Both the position numbers and the translations under genes were made by a program. From JBGPHT01 sp041484525 (GTDB lineage Bacteria; Acidobacteriota; Terriglobia; Bryobacterales; Bryobacteraceae), in NCBI GenBank assembly GCA_041484525.1, contig JBGPHT010000024.1, positions 1 to 64,000 on the forward strand: 64,000 nucleotides of DNA, in the 5' to 3' direction. Positions 26,411-33,968 of the stretch are shown piece after piece; position 1 is the first letter of the stretch, and every line of letters starts with the position of its first letter. Under the pieces are notes generated by a model. It was not told the DNA's origin. It saw nothing but the letters and a program-made list of their open reading frames with translations, and did no database searches.

Positions 26411-26462
26411 CAACCGTCGCGAAGGTAGGGGCGTCCCCGCATTCTTTCACGCCCTTTGACCC

Positions 26463-27884
26463 TTAAGGCTGGGACGCAGGCACATCGCGGATGCGTACGC
26501 CCGCTGGTTTGCCGTGAGGTGGATCCAATACCAGGATTCCGCCGGCGTCGGCGGCCGCCTCGAAGATTTCTTCATCGTCGATCTCGACCTGGTACGTCCG
26601 TCCCGGCTCCAGTCCCAGCACGAACACCGCGTCCTCCTCATCCAGCGTCACCTGAAAGCGGCGTGTCGCCACGATCGTCGCCTCCGTCATCTGGATCGGC
26701 GCCAGGATATTCTTCCGGTCGAGCGAGGTCACGTTTCCGTCTTCGAACACCTGCACCATACCGTCGAAATACCCGAACCACTTGGCCGAATCTTCCCAGC
26801 TCGAGCGCACGAACAGCTTCCCGAACTCGGCGTTGTGGTAGATCAGCGGCACGTGGTAGTAGCTCAGGCCGGGCTGGTACGGGTTGGCCCAGAGGAACTC
26901 GTAGGGCGCCCCGAACGTGCCGCGCAGGATGTAGCGGTCGTGCATGAGAAAGCCCTGCAGCACCTGCGTCTCGGGCGAGTTGACGTCGAACGCCACCATC
27001 GAGAGTTCCGCCGCCCGGGAAAGCGCCGCCGTCGCCGAATTCGGGTCCCCGGCCTTGCGCGAGGCGCCGATGAAGTAGGCGTTCTCGGGGCCGTCATAGG
27101 GCAGCGGGTAGTAGCTCAGCAGGTGCTCGATCGGGTAGTCCTTGAAGAACCGCGGGAACGATTCGCGCAAGTCGAGGTTGGCATTGTCGCGGATGGCGTG
27201 CAGCAGTTCGAACAGCGGATAGGCGTCTTCGCGCCCGATCGCGCTGCGGCCGGCCCGCAGCGCAGGCACCGTCTTCCCCTCCCACCATTGATGGACCACG
27301 CGCTCAAGCTCGCGCTGCGGGGCCTGGGGAACGTGGTCGAAGAGCGCCACCGCCGCCAGCACGCGCGAGCGCACGGCCGCCACACTCGTGTCCGCCGCCG
27401 GATCGGCAATACCTTTTTGGAGGCGCGCTGTCAGATCGCGGCGCTGCGCGTCGGTGAGCAGGTCCTGGCACCAGTCGAAGATCAGCGCCATCTGCCTCAG
27501 GTCGGTGCCCGGCGCCAACGCAGCCGCAATTGCCTCCTTCCCGGCTTTGGCGTCGCCCGCGATCTGGTAGTACAGCGCCTGCGCGAACGCACGCTCCGGC
27601 ATAGGCGCGTTGCCCGCGACCAGCAGCTCGAGTTGCTGCCATCGCGCCGAGGTGCGATCCCGCTCGCGCCGCAGCAATCGCAGCCGCTGCGGCCGCAGGA
27701 ACAGCCGCGGATGCTCCGCTGAAACCGTCACCGCCTCATCGGCGAACACGGGCCCCTTGGGCGCCTGCTCCTGATCCTGCGCCGCCAGCGGCATCGCTAT
27801 CAGGAAAAGCGCGGCCGCAGCCGCCCCTCTCCCCGGCCCCTTGTTCGATCCAGTCACATTCCAGATTGTGTCATAGCGACACAC
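26463..27884 (-). CDS. Secreted protein resembling heparinase II/III-type lyases
   Basis: A 473-residue protein with a signal-like hydrophobic stretch (AAAAALFLIAMPLAAQ). The segment EHPRLFLRPQRLRLLRRERD is close to the start of heparinase II/III-like (alpha-toroid) proteins. Helical pairs follow, then a more beta-rich C-terminal part (FVRSSWEDSAKWFGYFDGMV, GLEPGRTYQVEID). Catalytic residues of known polysaccharide lyases cannot be assigned, so the enzyme call is tentative. The start is uncertain: a GTG at 27884 and another GTG about 9 codons later are both possible. It converges with the repeat array downstream of the adaptor gene. Confidence 0.5.
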   Translation of the reverse strand: MCRYDTIWNVTGSNKGPGRGAAAAALFLIAMPLAAQDQEQAPKGPVFADEAVTVSAEHPRLFLRPQRLRLLRRERDRTSARWQQLELLVAGNAPMPERAFAQALYYQIAGDAKAGKEAIAAALAPGTDLRQMALIFDWCQDLLTDAQRRDLTARLQKGIADPAADTSVAAVRSRVLAAVALFDHVPQAPQRELERVVHQWWEGKTVPALRAGRSAIGREDAYPLFELLHAIRDNANLDLRESFPRFFKDYPIEHLLSYYPLPYDGPENAYFIGASRKAGDPNSATAALSRAAELSMVAFDVNSPETQVLQGFLMHDRYILRGTFGAPYEFLWANPYQPGLSYYHVPLIYHNAEFGKLFVRSSWEDSAKWFGYFDGMVQVFEDGNVTSLDRKNILAPIQMTEATIVATRRFQVTLDEEDAVFVLGLEPGRTYQVEIDDEEIFEAAADAGGILVLDPPHGKPAGVRIRDVPASQP

Positions 27885-27959
27885 ACCCTGCCCAATTGGG
27901 TTACAAGCCGGCCCCGGGAGCCCCGCCCAAAATATTGAAAGAAAAAAGGGTTGCAGAGA

Positions 27960-27988
27960 TTGACACGTGGAGGGCTGATTGCTAAATA
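27960..27988 (+). promoter_or_regulatory. Strong sigma-70-type promoter in the 27.9-28.4 kb gap
   Basis: A perfect TTGACA (27960-27965), a 17-bp spacer, and TAAATA (27983-27988) predict a start near 27995 on the plus strand. No protein gene starts nearby; the transcript would run into the structured region ending with T-tracts at 28144-28149 and 28356-28360. Confidence 0.6.
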
Positions 27989-27994
27989 TGGTTC

Positions 27995-28149
27995 TGAATT
28001 GGCGAAGTAACTTCTCAAACCTGCCCTCTGCTGCAACAGGCAGGCGGAAGAAGAGTGAGCCGAAGAGACAGCGTGCTTGCGGGAGCCGATGTTTGCAACA
28101 GTTTTAGCTCACTAGTCTTTCCTTGTTGGTTGCTGCAGAGGGGTTTTTT
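27995..28149 (+). ncRNA. Candidate structured non-coding RNA, 6S-like
   Basis: About 155 nt between a strong promoter and a T-tract. The ends pair: 28024-28037 (CCCTCTGCTGCAAC) with 28129-28142 (GTTGCTGCAGAGGG), 13 of 14 positions, immediately followed by TTTTTT. Inside, 28054-28060 (AGTGAGC) pairs perfectly with 28107-28113 (GCTCACT), GGAAG pairs imperfectly with CTTTCC, and a small apical hairpin TTGC/GCAA sits near 28077-28098. A long irregular rod with a large internal loop and self-terminating ends is the layout of 6S RNA. The segment GGGAGCCGATGTTT resembles GAGCCGATATTT of enterobacterial 6S RNA. No other RNA class was recognised. Family assignment is tentative. Confidence 0.45.
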
Positions 28150-28308
28150 GTGTCTAACGGTTTCAATCGATCTCTCCATGGGGTCACAGGTAGCGCAGTT
28201 ATCTGGCATTTCGGGTCAGGCAAATATAGGACGCGGAAACTGACCAGGAATGGACCGGTCTTTTGACCAGGTAGCCCGACGCCGGATCCCAGCCCAAACA
28301 TGGGCGAG
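28150..28308 (+). other. Second structured segment of the gap, identity unknown
   Basis: This stretch holds a series of short perfect hairpins, read on the plus strand: GGTCAG with CTGACC around 28214-28246, GGTC-TTTT-GACC near 28257-28270, and GCCCA-AACA-TGGGC near 28292-28305. They lead directly into the strong terminator at 28309-28360. I see no ribosome-binding site and no protein-like frame. It may be a second small RNA or the 3' part of a longer transcript from the 27960 promoter. I could not match it to a riboswitch class. Confidence 0.35.
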
Positions 28309-28360
28309 CCGCATCGGAAGGAGTCCCGTAAGTCTGGGGACTTCTGCCGATGCGGTTTTT
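28309..28360 (+). terminator. Strong intrinsic terminator, plus strand
   Basis: CCGCATCGG (28309-28317) pairs perfectly with CCGATGCGG (28347-28355). A nested AGTCCC/GGGACT pair lies inside, and TTTTTCTTT follows. It must serve plus-strand transcription, although both flanking protein genes are on the minus strand. Confidence 0.8.
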
Positions 28361-28385
28361 CTTTGTGGCGGGTCGTGGACCGCTT

Positions 28386-28679
28386 TCAAAAACTCAGCGT
28401 TCCGGTGCGCGGCTCTTCTTCTGCATTCGGCAGGTAGAGCGTCTTGCAGTGCTCGCAGCGGTAGATCTCGGCGTCGGCGCCGTACTTCTTCTTGACCTCA
28501 TCGCCGAAAAAATACCAGCGCTTCAGATGGCCCGCGCAGAGCTTACCCTTCGCGTCCTTCTCATCGCACGCCCGCATACGCAGGGCGCGGCGCTTGATCT
28601 TGGTGCCGTCCGCCAGCGTCTCCACCAGCTGGGCAGGCAGCAGGCCCTTATCGGATGCTGCGTATTTCGGATTCGCCAT
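28386..28679 (-). CDS. Small putative zinc-ribbon protein
   Basis: A 97-residue basic protein of unknown family. Cysteines are spaced as possible zinc ligands: RACDEKDAKGKLCAGHLKRW in the middle and YRCEHCKTLYLP near the C-terminus. The N-terminus carries a basic patch (GTKIKRRALRMR). It could be a nucleic-acid- or protein-binding ribbon. It is followed upstream by the S8 protease gene on the same strand, about 45 bp away, so the two may be co-transcribed. Confidence 0.6.
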   Translation of the reverse strand: MANPKYAASDKGLLPAQLVETLADGTKIKRRALRMRACDEKDAKGKLCAGHLKRWYFFGDEVKKKYGADAEIYRCEHCKTLYLPNAEEEPRTGTLSF

Positions 28680-28724
28680 ATCGAGAAATCACGAGTATAT
28701 CAGCCGTGAAAGAATCCGGCGATA

Positions 28725-31700
28725 CTACTGTACCGGCAGCTTCGTGGTCTTGGCAGTCTTGCCGCCCATCGACAGCACCACGTCCTGATTGCCGGCTGTC
28801 AGTCCCGCGGGCACGGCGGCGTTGACCTGGTAAAGTCCGGGGAAGCCCGGCGCCAGCCCGCTGAACAATACTTGCACCGATTTGCCGCCGATCGTCAGCG
28901 TAGCCGTGTTCTTCGTGGTCGCGAGATTCGGCCCGCCGGGAGCGGGATCGCCCGAAGCCGGCTGGTTATTCACCGGACCCAGCCCGTTGGCGTAGAAGGT
29001 CACGAATTCTCCCGCCTTGGCCGGATTCTTGTCGTAGAGAAGCGCGCCCGTGACCGCGTCCTGCGCCACCACCAGGCCGCTGCTTTCAAAGAAGGCCGGT
29101 GAAACGTCCGCCAGCGGCACTGTCACTACGTTGCCGAACAAGAACCCGTAAATCGTCACCTTCACCTGCGCCGATGTCTGTCCCTGAAGCTCCCACGGGA
29201 CCTGCACGTTCACCTGGCCGGCGCCCACGTACGTCAGGCGCGCGGGAACGCTGATGCCCGCAGAAGACACATCGAAGCTGATCGTCACACCGTCGATCGC
29301 AAGCGGCAGGATCGTGGTCGAGGCGGAATCCGTGTAATCGCTCAACGCCGACCCGAAGATCGCCGCGTATGAGCCGGGCGCAATCGGCGATTGGAACGCG
29401 GCCGAATCCACCACGCCGCCGTCCTTGATCGCCGGCTGTGAGCGTGCGGATCCATCAAAGCAGACTGGGGAAACGAAACGGCAATTGGCCGTGGACGTCG
29501 ACAAGGTCCCAGACTGGGCGGTTACTGTGAACGAGCCCGTCTGGTTGGGGACGATCCCGGCGGCCGCTATGCCGTAAGCATTCGTGGTCGCATCAGGGCT
29601 CTGGAATGTTACGCTGTTGCGCGGGCTGGCCGACCACGAGATCGGCGCATTCGCTACGGGCACGCCATTCGCATCTACCACCTTTACCGCGACCGCGCTT
29701 GGCCGGCGCGGATAGAAAGTATTGTAGATTGGTTGCCCGACCATGCCATCGATGATCCCATCCAGGGGCACGATGTCATATGCGGGGCCGGCGACGAAAT
29801 AGAGATACGGCACACGCAGCGAGACGCCGGAAGCCTGTAGCGTAACCGCACCGGAGTAGGAACCAGCAACAGGAAGGGCCCCGTTCAGCGTGAGCGTAAC
29901 CGTCCCGGTCGCCCCCGCCGCCAGTGTCAGGATCGTCTTATCGACGACCGGCGCAGTCCCCGAGGGCGAATTGCTGGTGGACGATTTCTTATCCACCACC
30001 ACCGCCACCGCCAGCGTCACGCTGGCTGAGCCTGTGTTGGTAAGCGTGATGGTTTTCGCCGGGCTCGCCGCCGCGGCCACCACACCGAACGAGACCGAGG
30101 TGGGGTTCGCAAGTATGGCGGCATTCACCGCCGCCCCCGCGTCTAGTTTGCCCGCACCTATCCATTCGGTGTCGATCGCGCTCCCGGAGTCGTCCGTCGT
30201 GATGTCCTGCGAAGCCGTGTTGATGAGCGCCGACCGCATCTGTGCTGGCGTCCACGTGGGATGCTTCTGCTTCACCAGCGCCGCGGCGCCGGCCACTAGC
30301 GGGGCGGAAAAACTCGTGCCATCGTTTGCCATGTAGCCCGAGGCGCTGAATTCGAGGCCGAGCCGATCGTACGTCTGGGCAGCCATGTAGATGCTACTTC
30401 CGGGGGCCACTAGGTCCGGCTTGAGCGCCGCATCGCCCAGCGTAGGCCCGACTGAAGAATAGTAGGTAAGCAGGTTAGAGTTGGCGCTGTCGTCCTGTTC
30501 GATGCCCGACGGATCGATAATCACGACGGCCCCCGCGTGCGACCCGAGATAGCTTTTCAACGCCAGCCCATCGGCATTCGAAATCATCGCTATCGGGACG
30601 CCGTAACCAGCGAGATTTCCAGGGAAGGGCAGCGTCGAAGAGTTGTAGTTGTAGATCACAACCCCCACCGCGCCTGCATCGGTCGCGTTTCCGACCTTGT
30701 CGGAAAACGGGCAAGAGCTGGTCGATGGGAGCGGCCCGCGCTGCACCAGCACGAACGAGTGTGCCAGGCTGCCCGCGGGTAGCGCGCTGCATGCGTATTG
30801 GTCGCCCAGCGCGGCCGAGTCGATCAGCGGCGCCGACTCCGCCCAATAGGGTTGATATGGGTCGTCACCCGCGTTTGCAACAATCGCCCGCAGGTTGGCC
30901 GGCCCACCGCTCACGCTCACCGCTTCAGTGAAATAGTGGGAGTTGGTGGTGGCGCCCACTGCAATCACCGAGGGCACGTTGGCCGGAGATCCAATCGAAT
31001 TGAAGGTCGGAATGTTGCTGCCGTCGGCGCCGTTGTTGCCGGCCGAGGCCACCATCACCATACCAGCCTTCACGGCGTTATCGAACGCCACCGCGGCCGG
31101 GTCGCAAGGCATGTCCGCCGCCCGCCCGCACGCAGCGCCGGTATCGAAGGGGCCCGTCACCGCCACCAGGTGCGACGAGAAATTTCCCACGTCCATGCCG
31201 TCTTTCACAGCATCTTCCACGGCCTTGATGAGCACGTCTTCGGTGAAATAGTCATTCACCCACGGCGACCCGTAGATCTTGTAGCTGCCCAGGAATGCCT
31301 TTGGCGCCACTCCGGAAAACGTCACCGCTCCGGTGTTGACATTTCCCGCCACCACCGATGCCACGCCCGTGCCATGGCCGTCGTGATCGCGCGGCGAAAA
31401 ATCGTCCGGCCGCGAACTGGCAGCGCTTTTCCCATCGGCGTTCGCGATCTGCCGGACGTAGCTGCGCGCGACGATTACCTTTTTGTTCGTGTAGGCGCAG
31501 TCTTCCGGATGCCCATCCGTGCACTTCGGGAACCCGGCCGGCGCCGTGTAGCCGGCATCGTTGAATGCCGGGTGCGTCTGGTCGATGCCGGAATCGAAGA
31601 TCGCGACCTTGATCCCCGCCCCGCCATTGGTCTGTCCACCCACCGCCGCCCAGGCCGCGGGCGCGTTGATCAACTGCGTGGCGCGATTCATGTCCGCCTT

Positions 31701-32042
31701 GCCCTGGCGCATCGGAATCACGGCCTTGACGCCCGGGATGCTCTGCATGTCGCCCAACTGGGCCGGCGAAGCCACCACGAAAACCGCGTTCAACACCGTT
31801 TCCACGGAACCCGCCACCTGTAACCGCCGCGACACGGCCTCTCTGCGGACCGCGTCCTGCATGTTCAGAATTTGCCGGCGGTAACCATCGGCCTGCGTGG
31901 TCCGCATGGCGTCACGCGTGACGAACCGTTCCGCCACGGGGGAATCATCGAGGATCAGCGCGTAATGAGTAGAGTATGTTTGCGAAAAAGCGGAAGCGGC
32001 GAATAGCACCGCCAGACCGACAACCCGGAAAGACATGCCCAT
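28725..32042 (-). CDS. Secreted S8 (subtilisin-like) protease with PA insert and Solibacter-type C-terminal domain
   Basis: A 1105-residue exported protease. It has a signal peptide (to about residue 20), a propeptide-like region (about 25-115), and a catalytic domain with Asp150 (VAIFDSGIDQTHPAF), His223 (DHDGHGTGVAS), oxyanion Asn336 (SAGNNG) and Ser577 (DGTSFSAP). A protease-associated domain is inserted at about 400-510 (GAVGVVIYNYNS). Then come Ig-like beta domains (TITLTNTGSASVTLAV; GVPVANAPISWSA). The last about 215 residues (PIAPGSYAAIFGSALS, GAGQVNVQVPWELQGQTSAQ, VTFYANGLGPV) match the C-terminal domain originally catalogued from Solibacter. All triad residues are intact, so it should be active on extracellular protein. 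Confidence 0.92.
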   Translation of the reverse strand: MGMSFRVVGLAVLFAASAFSQTYSTHYALILDDSPVAERFVTRDAMRTTQADGYRRQILNMQDAVRREAVSRRLQVAGSVETVLNAVFVVASPAQLGDMQSIPGVKAVIPMRQGKADMNRATQLINAPAAWAAVGGQTNGGAGIKVAIFDSGIDQTHPAFNDAGYTAPAGFPKCTDGHPEDCAYTNKKVIVARSYVRQIANADGKSAASSRPDDFSPRDHDGHGTGVASVVAGNVNTGAVTFSGVAPKAFLGSYKIYGSPWVNDYFTEDVLIKAVEDAVKDGMDVGNFSSHLVAVTGPFDTGAACGRAADMPCDPAAVAFDNAVKAGMVMVASAGNNGADGSNIPTFNSIGSPANVPSVIAVGATTNSHYFTEAVSVSGGPANLRAIVANAGDDPYQPYWAESAPLIDSAALGDQYACSALPAGSLAHSFVLVQRGPLPSTSSCPFSDKVGNATDAGAVGVVIYNYNSSTLPFPGNLAGYGVPIAMISNADGLALKSYLGSHAGAVVIIDPSGIEQDDSANSNLLTYYSSVGPTLGDAALKPDLVAPGSSIYMAAQTYDRLGLEFSASGYMANDGTSFSAPLVAGAAALVKQKHPTWTPAQMRSALINTASQDITTDDSGSAIDTEWIGAGKLDAGAAVNAAILANPTSVSFGVVAAAASPAKTITLTNTGSASVTLAVAVVVDKKSSTSNSPSGTAPVVDKTILTLAAGATGTVTLTLNGALPVAGSYSGAVTLQASGVSLRVPYLYFVAGPAYDIVPLDGIIDGMVGQPIYNTFYPRRPSAVAVKVVDANGVPVANAPISWSASPRNSVTFQSPDATTNAYGIAAAGIVPNQTGSFTVTAQSGTLSTSTANCRFVSPVCFDGSARSQPAIKDGGVVDSAAFQSPIAPGSYAAIFGSALSDYTDSASTTILPLAIDGVTISFDVSSAGISVPARLTYVGAGQVNVQVPWELQGQTSAQVKVTIYGFLFGNVVTVPLADVSPAFFESSGLVVAQDAVTGALLYDKNPAKAGEFVTFYANGLGPVNNQPASGDPAPGGPNLATTKNTATLTIGGKSVQVLFSGLAPGFPGLYQVNAAVPAGLTAGNQDVVLSMGGKTAKTTKLPVQ

Positions 32043-32111
32043 TTGACGAGGCTATCACGCTTCACGTTTCACGCAAGCGCAATCCCAAACTACAATCGAA
32101 TAAGCCCCCTC

Positions 32112-32717
32112 ATGTACAAAGCGATGTTGTTCGATCTCGGAAAAGTTCTGGTCCAATTCCATTTCAAGCGCGGCTACCAGGCTCTCGAAGGCCTCTGCCC
32201 GTACGCCGCCGCCGAGATTCCGCGCCGTCTCGCGCCCACCGGCCTCGTCGAGCGCTTCGAAACCGGCCTCATCGAGCCGCGCGATTTTGTCGATGAGTTC
32301 TGCAAGATTTTGGAACTCGAATTGGACTACGACCGCTTCTGCGCCATCTGGAGCTGCATCTTTGCAGAAACCCTGCTGCCCGATTCCATGCTGGAAGGAC
32401 TGGCACGCCGCCATCGCATGGTGCTGCTGTCGAATACCAACGCGATCCACTTCCAGATGCTCCGCGAAAACTATCCGCTGCTGCGCCACTTTCACGCGCT
32501 GGTGCTGTCGTACGAAGTGAAAGCCATGAAACCGGCGCCGGCGATTTTTCAGGCGGCCATCGATCGCGCCGGCTGCCGCCCCGAAGAGTGCTTCTACACG
32601 GATGACATTTCGGACTACATCGCCGGGGCGCGCGCCATGGGGATCGACGCGGTGCAGTTCGAATCGGCGGAGCAGATACAGCGCGAGATGAAAGCGCGCG
32701 GGATCGTTTGGGAATAA
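32112..32717 (+). CDS. HAD-family hydrolase (YihX-like, subfamily IA)
   Basis: A 201-residue cytoplasmic phosphatase. Motif I is FDLGKVLV, with the nucleophilic Asp and the Gly variant typical of YihX-type enzymes in place of the second Asp. Motif II is VLLSNTNAIH, the motif III lysine lies in SYEVKAMKPAPAIF, and motif IV is CFYTDDISDYIAGA. Substrates of this group are sugar phosphates or nucleotides; none can be chosen here. The ATG at 32112 starts directly before the core fold, and longer upstream extensions have no family support. It is divergent from the protease gene. Confidence 0.85.
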   Translation: MYKAMLFDLGKVLVQFHFKRGYQALEGLCPYAAAEIPRRLAPTGLVERFETGLIEPRDFVDEFCKILELELDYDRFCAIWSCIFAETLLPDSMLEGLARRHRMVLLSNTNAIHFQMLRENYPLLRHFHALVLSYEVKAMKPAPAIFQAAIDRAGCRPEECFYTDDISDYIAGARAMGIDAVQFESAEQIQREMKARGIVWE

Positions 32718-32752
32718 AAAAGCCGGGTGTCCTTGTGGGAAGGGCGCCCGGC
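32716..32752 (-). terminator. Intrinsic terminator behind the molybdopterin-domain gene
   Basis: On the minus strand a GC-rich stem (32740-32752 pairing with 32722-32734, core GCCGGG/CCCGGC) is followed by TTTTTTATT. It lies downstream of the gene ending at 32810 and next to the end of the convergent HAD gene. Confidence 0.7.
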
Positions 32753-32809
32753 GAGGAAGCATCTGTGAACTGTCCGGGAGGACAGAACACAGGAGTGGAG
32801 GAGCTCGTT

Positions 32810-33781
32810 TTATGCCAGCAGGCCGCCGTGCCCCAGGCAGGCCACTTCCCACCCGGTCAAGTGATAGCGGGCCAGCAGCGGCGGGAGCACCAGGTCGACC
32901 ACGTTAGGCTTGGCCGATCGGAAGCATCCCGGCGCGGAGACGATGGGCGCTTCGTCTTTATAGGAGAGCAGTAGCAGATTGCCCGGCTCGACCGGCGCCA
33001 GGAACCGTTCCACCAGGCCGCCGATCCGCGTCATGGCCTGGCCGATCACGTCTTCGGGACCCGCCGGCGCGGTGGTGGATGCCACCAGAATCACGCTCGG
33101 CTTCGACCGCAGGAGATGCTGCATGCACCGCGCCACGGAATTCTCATCTTCCGTGCAGGAGAGAACGAAGTTGGCGTTGATGCCGAACCGTTCCAGCCGC
33201 TGCCGCATGATGTTCTCGAAAAGCTGCCGGGCCCTGTCGCCGGAAATGGGATCGGTGTAGAGCACGCCCACGCTGGGGGAGCGAACCGGCCTGGCCTGGA
33301 GGATGGGACCGCGCTCTTTGATGATGCCGATGAGGGCATCCAGGTGGTCCTTGGCGACGGCAAACGGGGAGGACTTGACGGTTGCAATGCGCTGGCCCGC
33401 AACCGCAAAACTGAAATTGAGGGACGTCGCGATGACCACGCTGCCGGTGCAGTTGATCTGTTTCAGGAGATCGTCGTCCACCAGAACGCAGCAGTTTTCG
33501 GTGGCGAGCAGGTTGGCGCGGCCACCGGCGGCGAGGCGGATCTCGAAGCTGCCGCAGCCCATTTCGCTGGCAACCTGGCAGACGGCCTCATCCTCTCCGA
33601 CTTCGCCTTCTTCGAGCTCGGTGACCCAGATACTCTCCATGCCTTCGGATTCCAGGACCCGAACGTCTTCATCACTAATAATATGACCCTTAGCGAGGAG
33701 CTTCTTGCCGCCGGGCCGGAACACGGTGCAACAAAGGATCCTGCCAGTTGAGGATTTCACGCCAACCGTCTGTGCTCTCAT
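32810..33781 (-). CDS. Molybdopterin-binding (MoCF/MoeA-like) domain protein
   Basis: A 323-residue protein. An N-terminal region of about 140 residues looks MoeA-like or xanthine-dehydrogenase-accessory-like (KKLLAKGHIISDEDVRVLES, FSFAVAGQRIATVKSSPFAV). A MoCF-biosynthesis fold follows (SVGVLYTDPISGDRARQLFE, VILVASTTAPAGPEDVIGQA, FLAPVEPGNLLLLSYKDEAP). Proteins of this shape occur with molybdenum hydroxylase or cofactor cytidylyltransferase genes and handle molybdopterin. No such partners are adjacent here. It ends in a clear terminator. Confidence 0.75.
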   Translation of the reverse strand: MRAQTVGVKSSTGRILCCTVFRPGGKKLLAKGHIISDEDVRVLESEGMESIWVTELEEGEVGEDEAVCQVASEMGCGSFEIRLAAGGRANLLATENCCVLVDDDLLKQINCTGSVVIATSLNFSFAVAGQRIATVKSSPFAVAKDHLDALIGIIKERGPILQARPVRSPSVGVLYTDPISGDRARQLFENIMRQRLERFGINANFVLSCTEDENSVARCMQHLLRSKPSVILVASTTAPAGPEDVIGQAMTRIGGLVERFLAPVEPGNLLLLSYKDEAPIVSAPGCFRSAKPNVVDLVLPPLLARYHLTGWEVACLGHGGLLA

Positions 33782-33968
33782 GTACGCCTCATAAGATGTG
33801 GGGATGTAACCGAATTTAAGGCTTGTTTATCCTTAAAATGGAGAGTACACCGGTTTTACCGGGGTTGTGCCGGCTTTCTCGGCGGTCTTTTGCGGGGTGA
33901 GTTAGAGGTCCCCACTTTGGGGGTATCGAGGGCAAAGTTGCGCGGGTATTCGGGCGCGCGCCGGTGCC

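Noticed and set aside
25928..26442. Minus-strand repetitive frames across the 102-bp array (repeats such as YLMPSGCTTTSSPA)
   Set aside because: They arise only because the repeat unit is a multiple of three and so stays open in several frames; the plus-strand copies are copies of the gene end.
28055..28243. 62-codon frame within the 27.9-28.4 kb gap
   Set aside because: No ribosome-binding site, no family, and it overlaps the RNA stems; the region is better explained as non-coding.
33782..33968. CCGGTTTTACCGG-type inverted repeats ahead of the permease stop
   Set aside because: Short and without a T-tract; insufficient to call a regulatory element.
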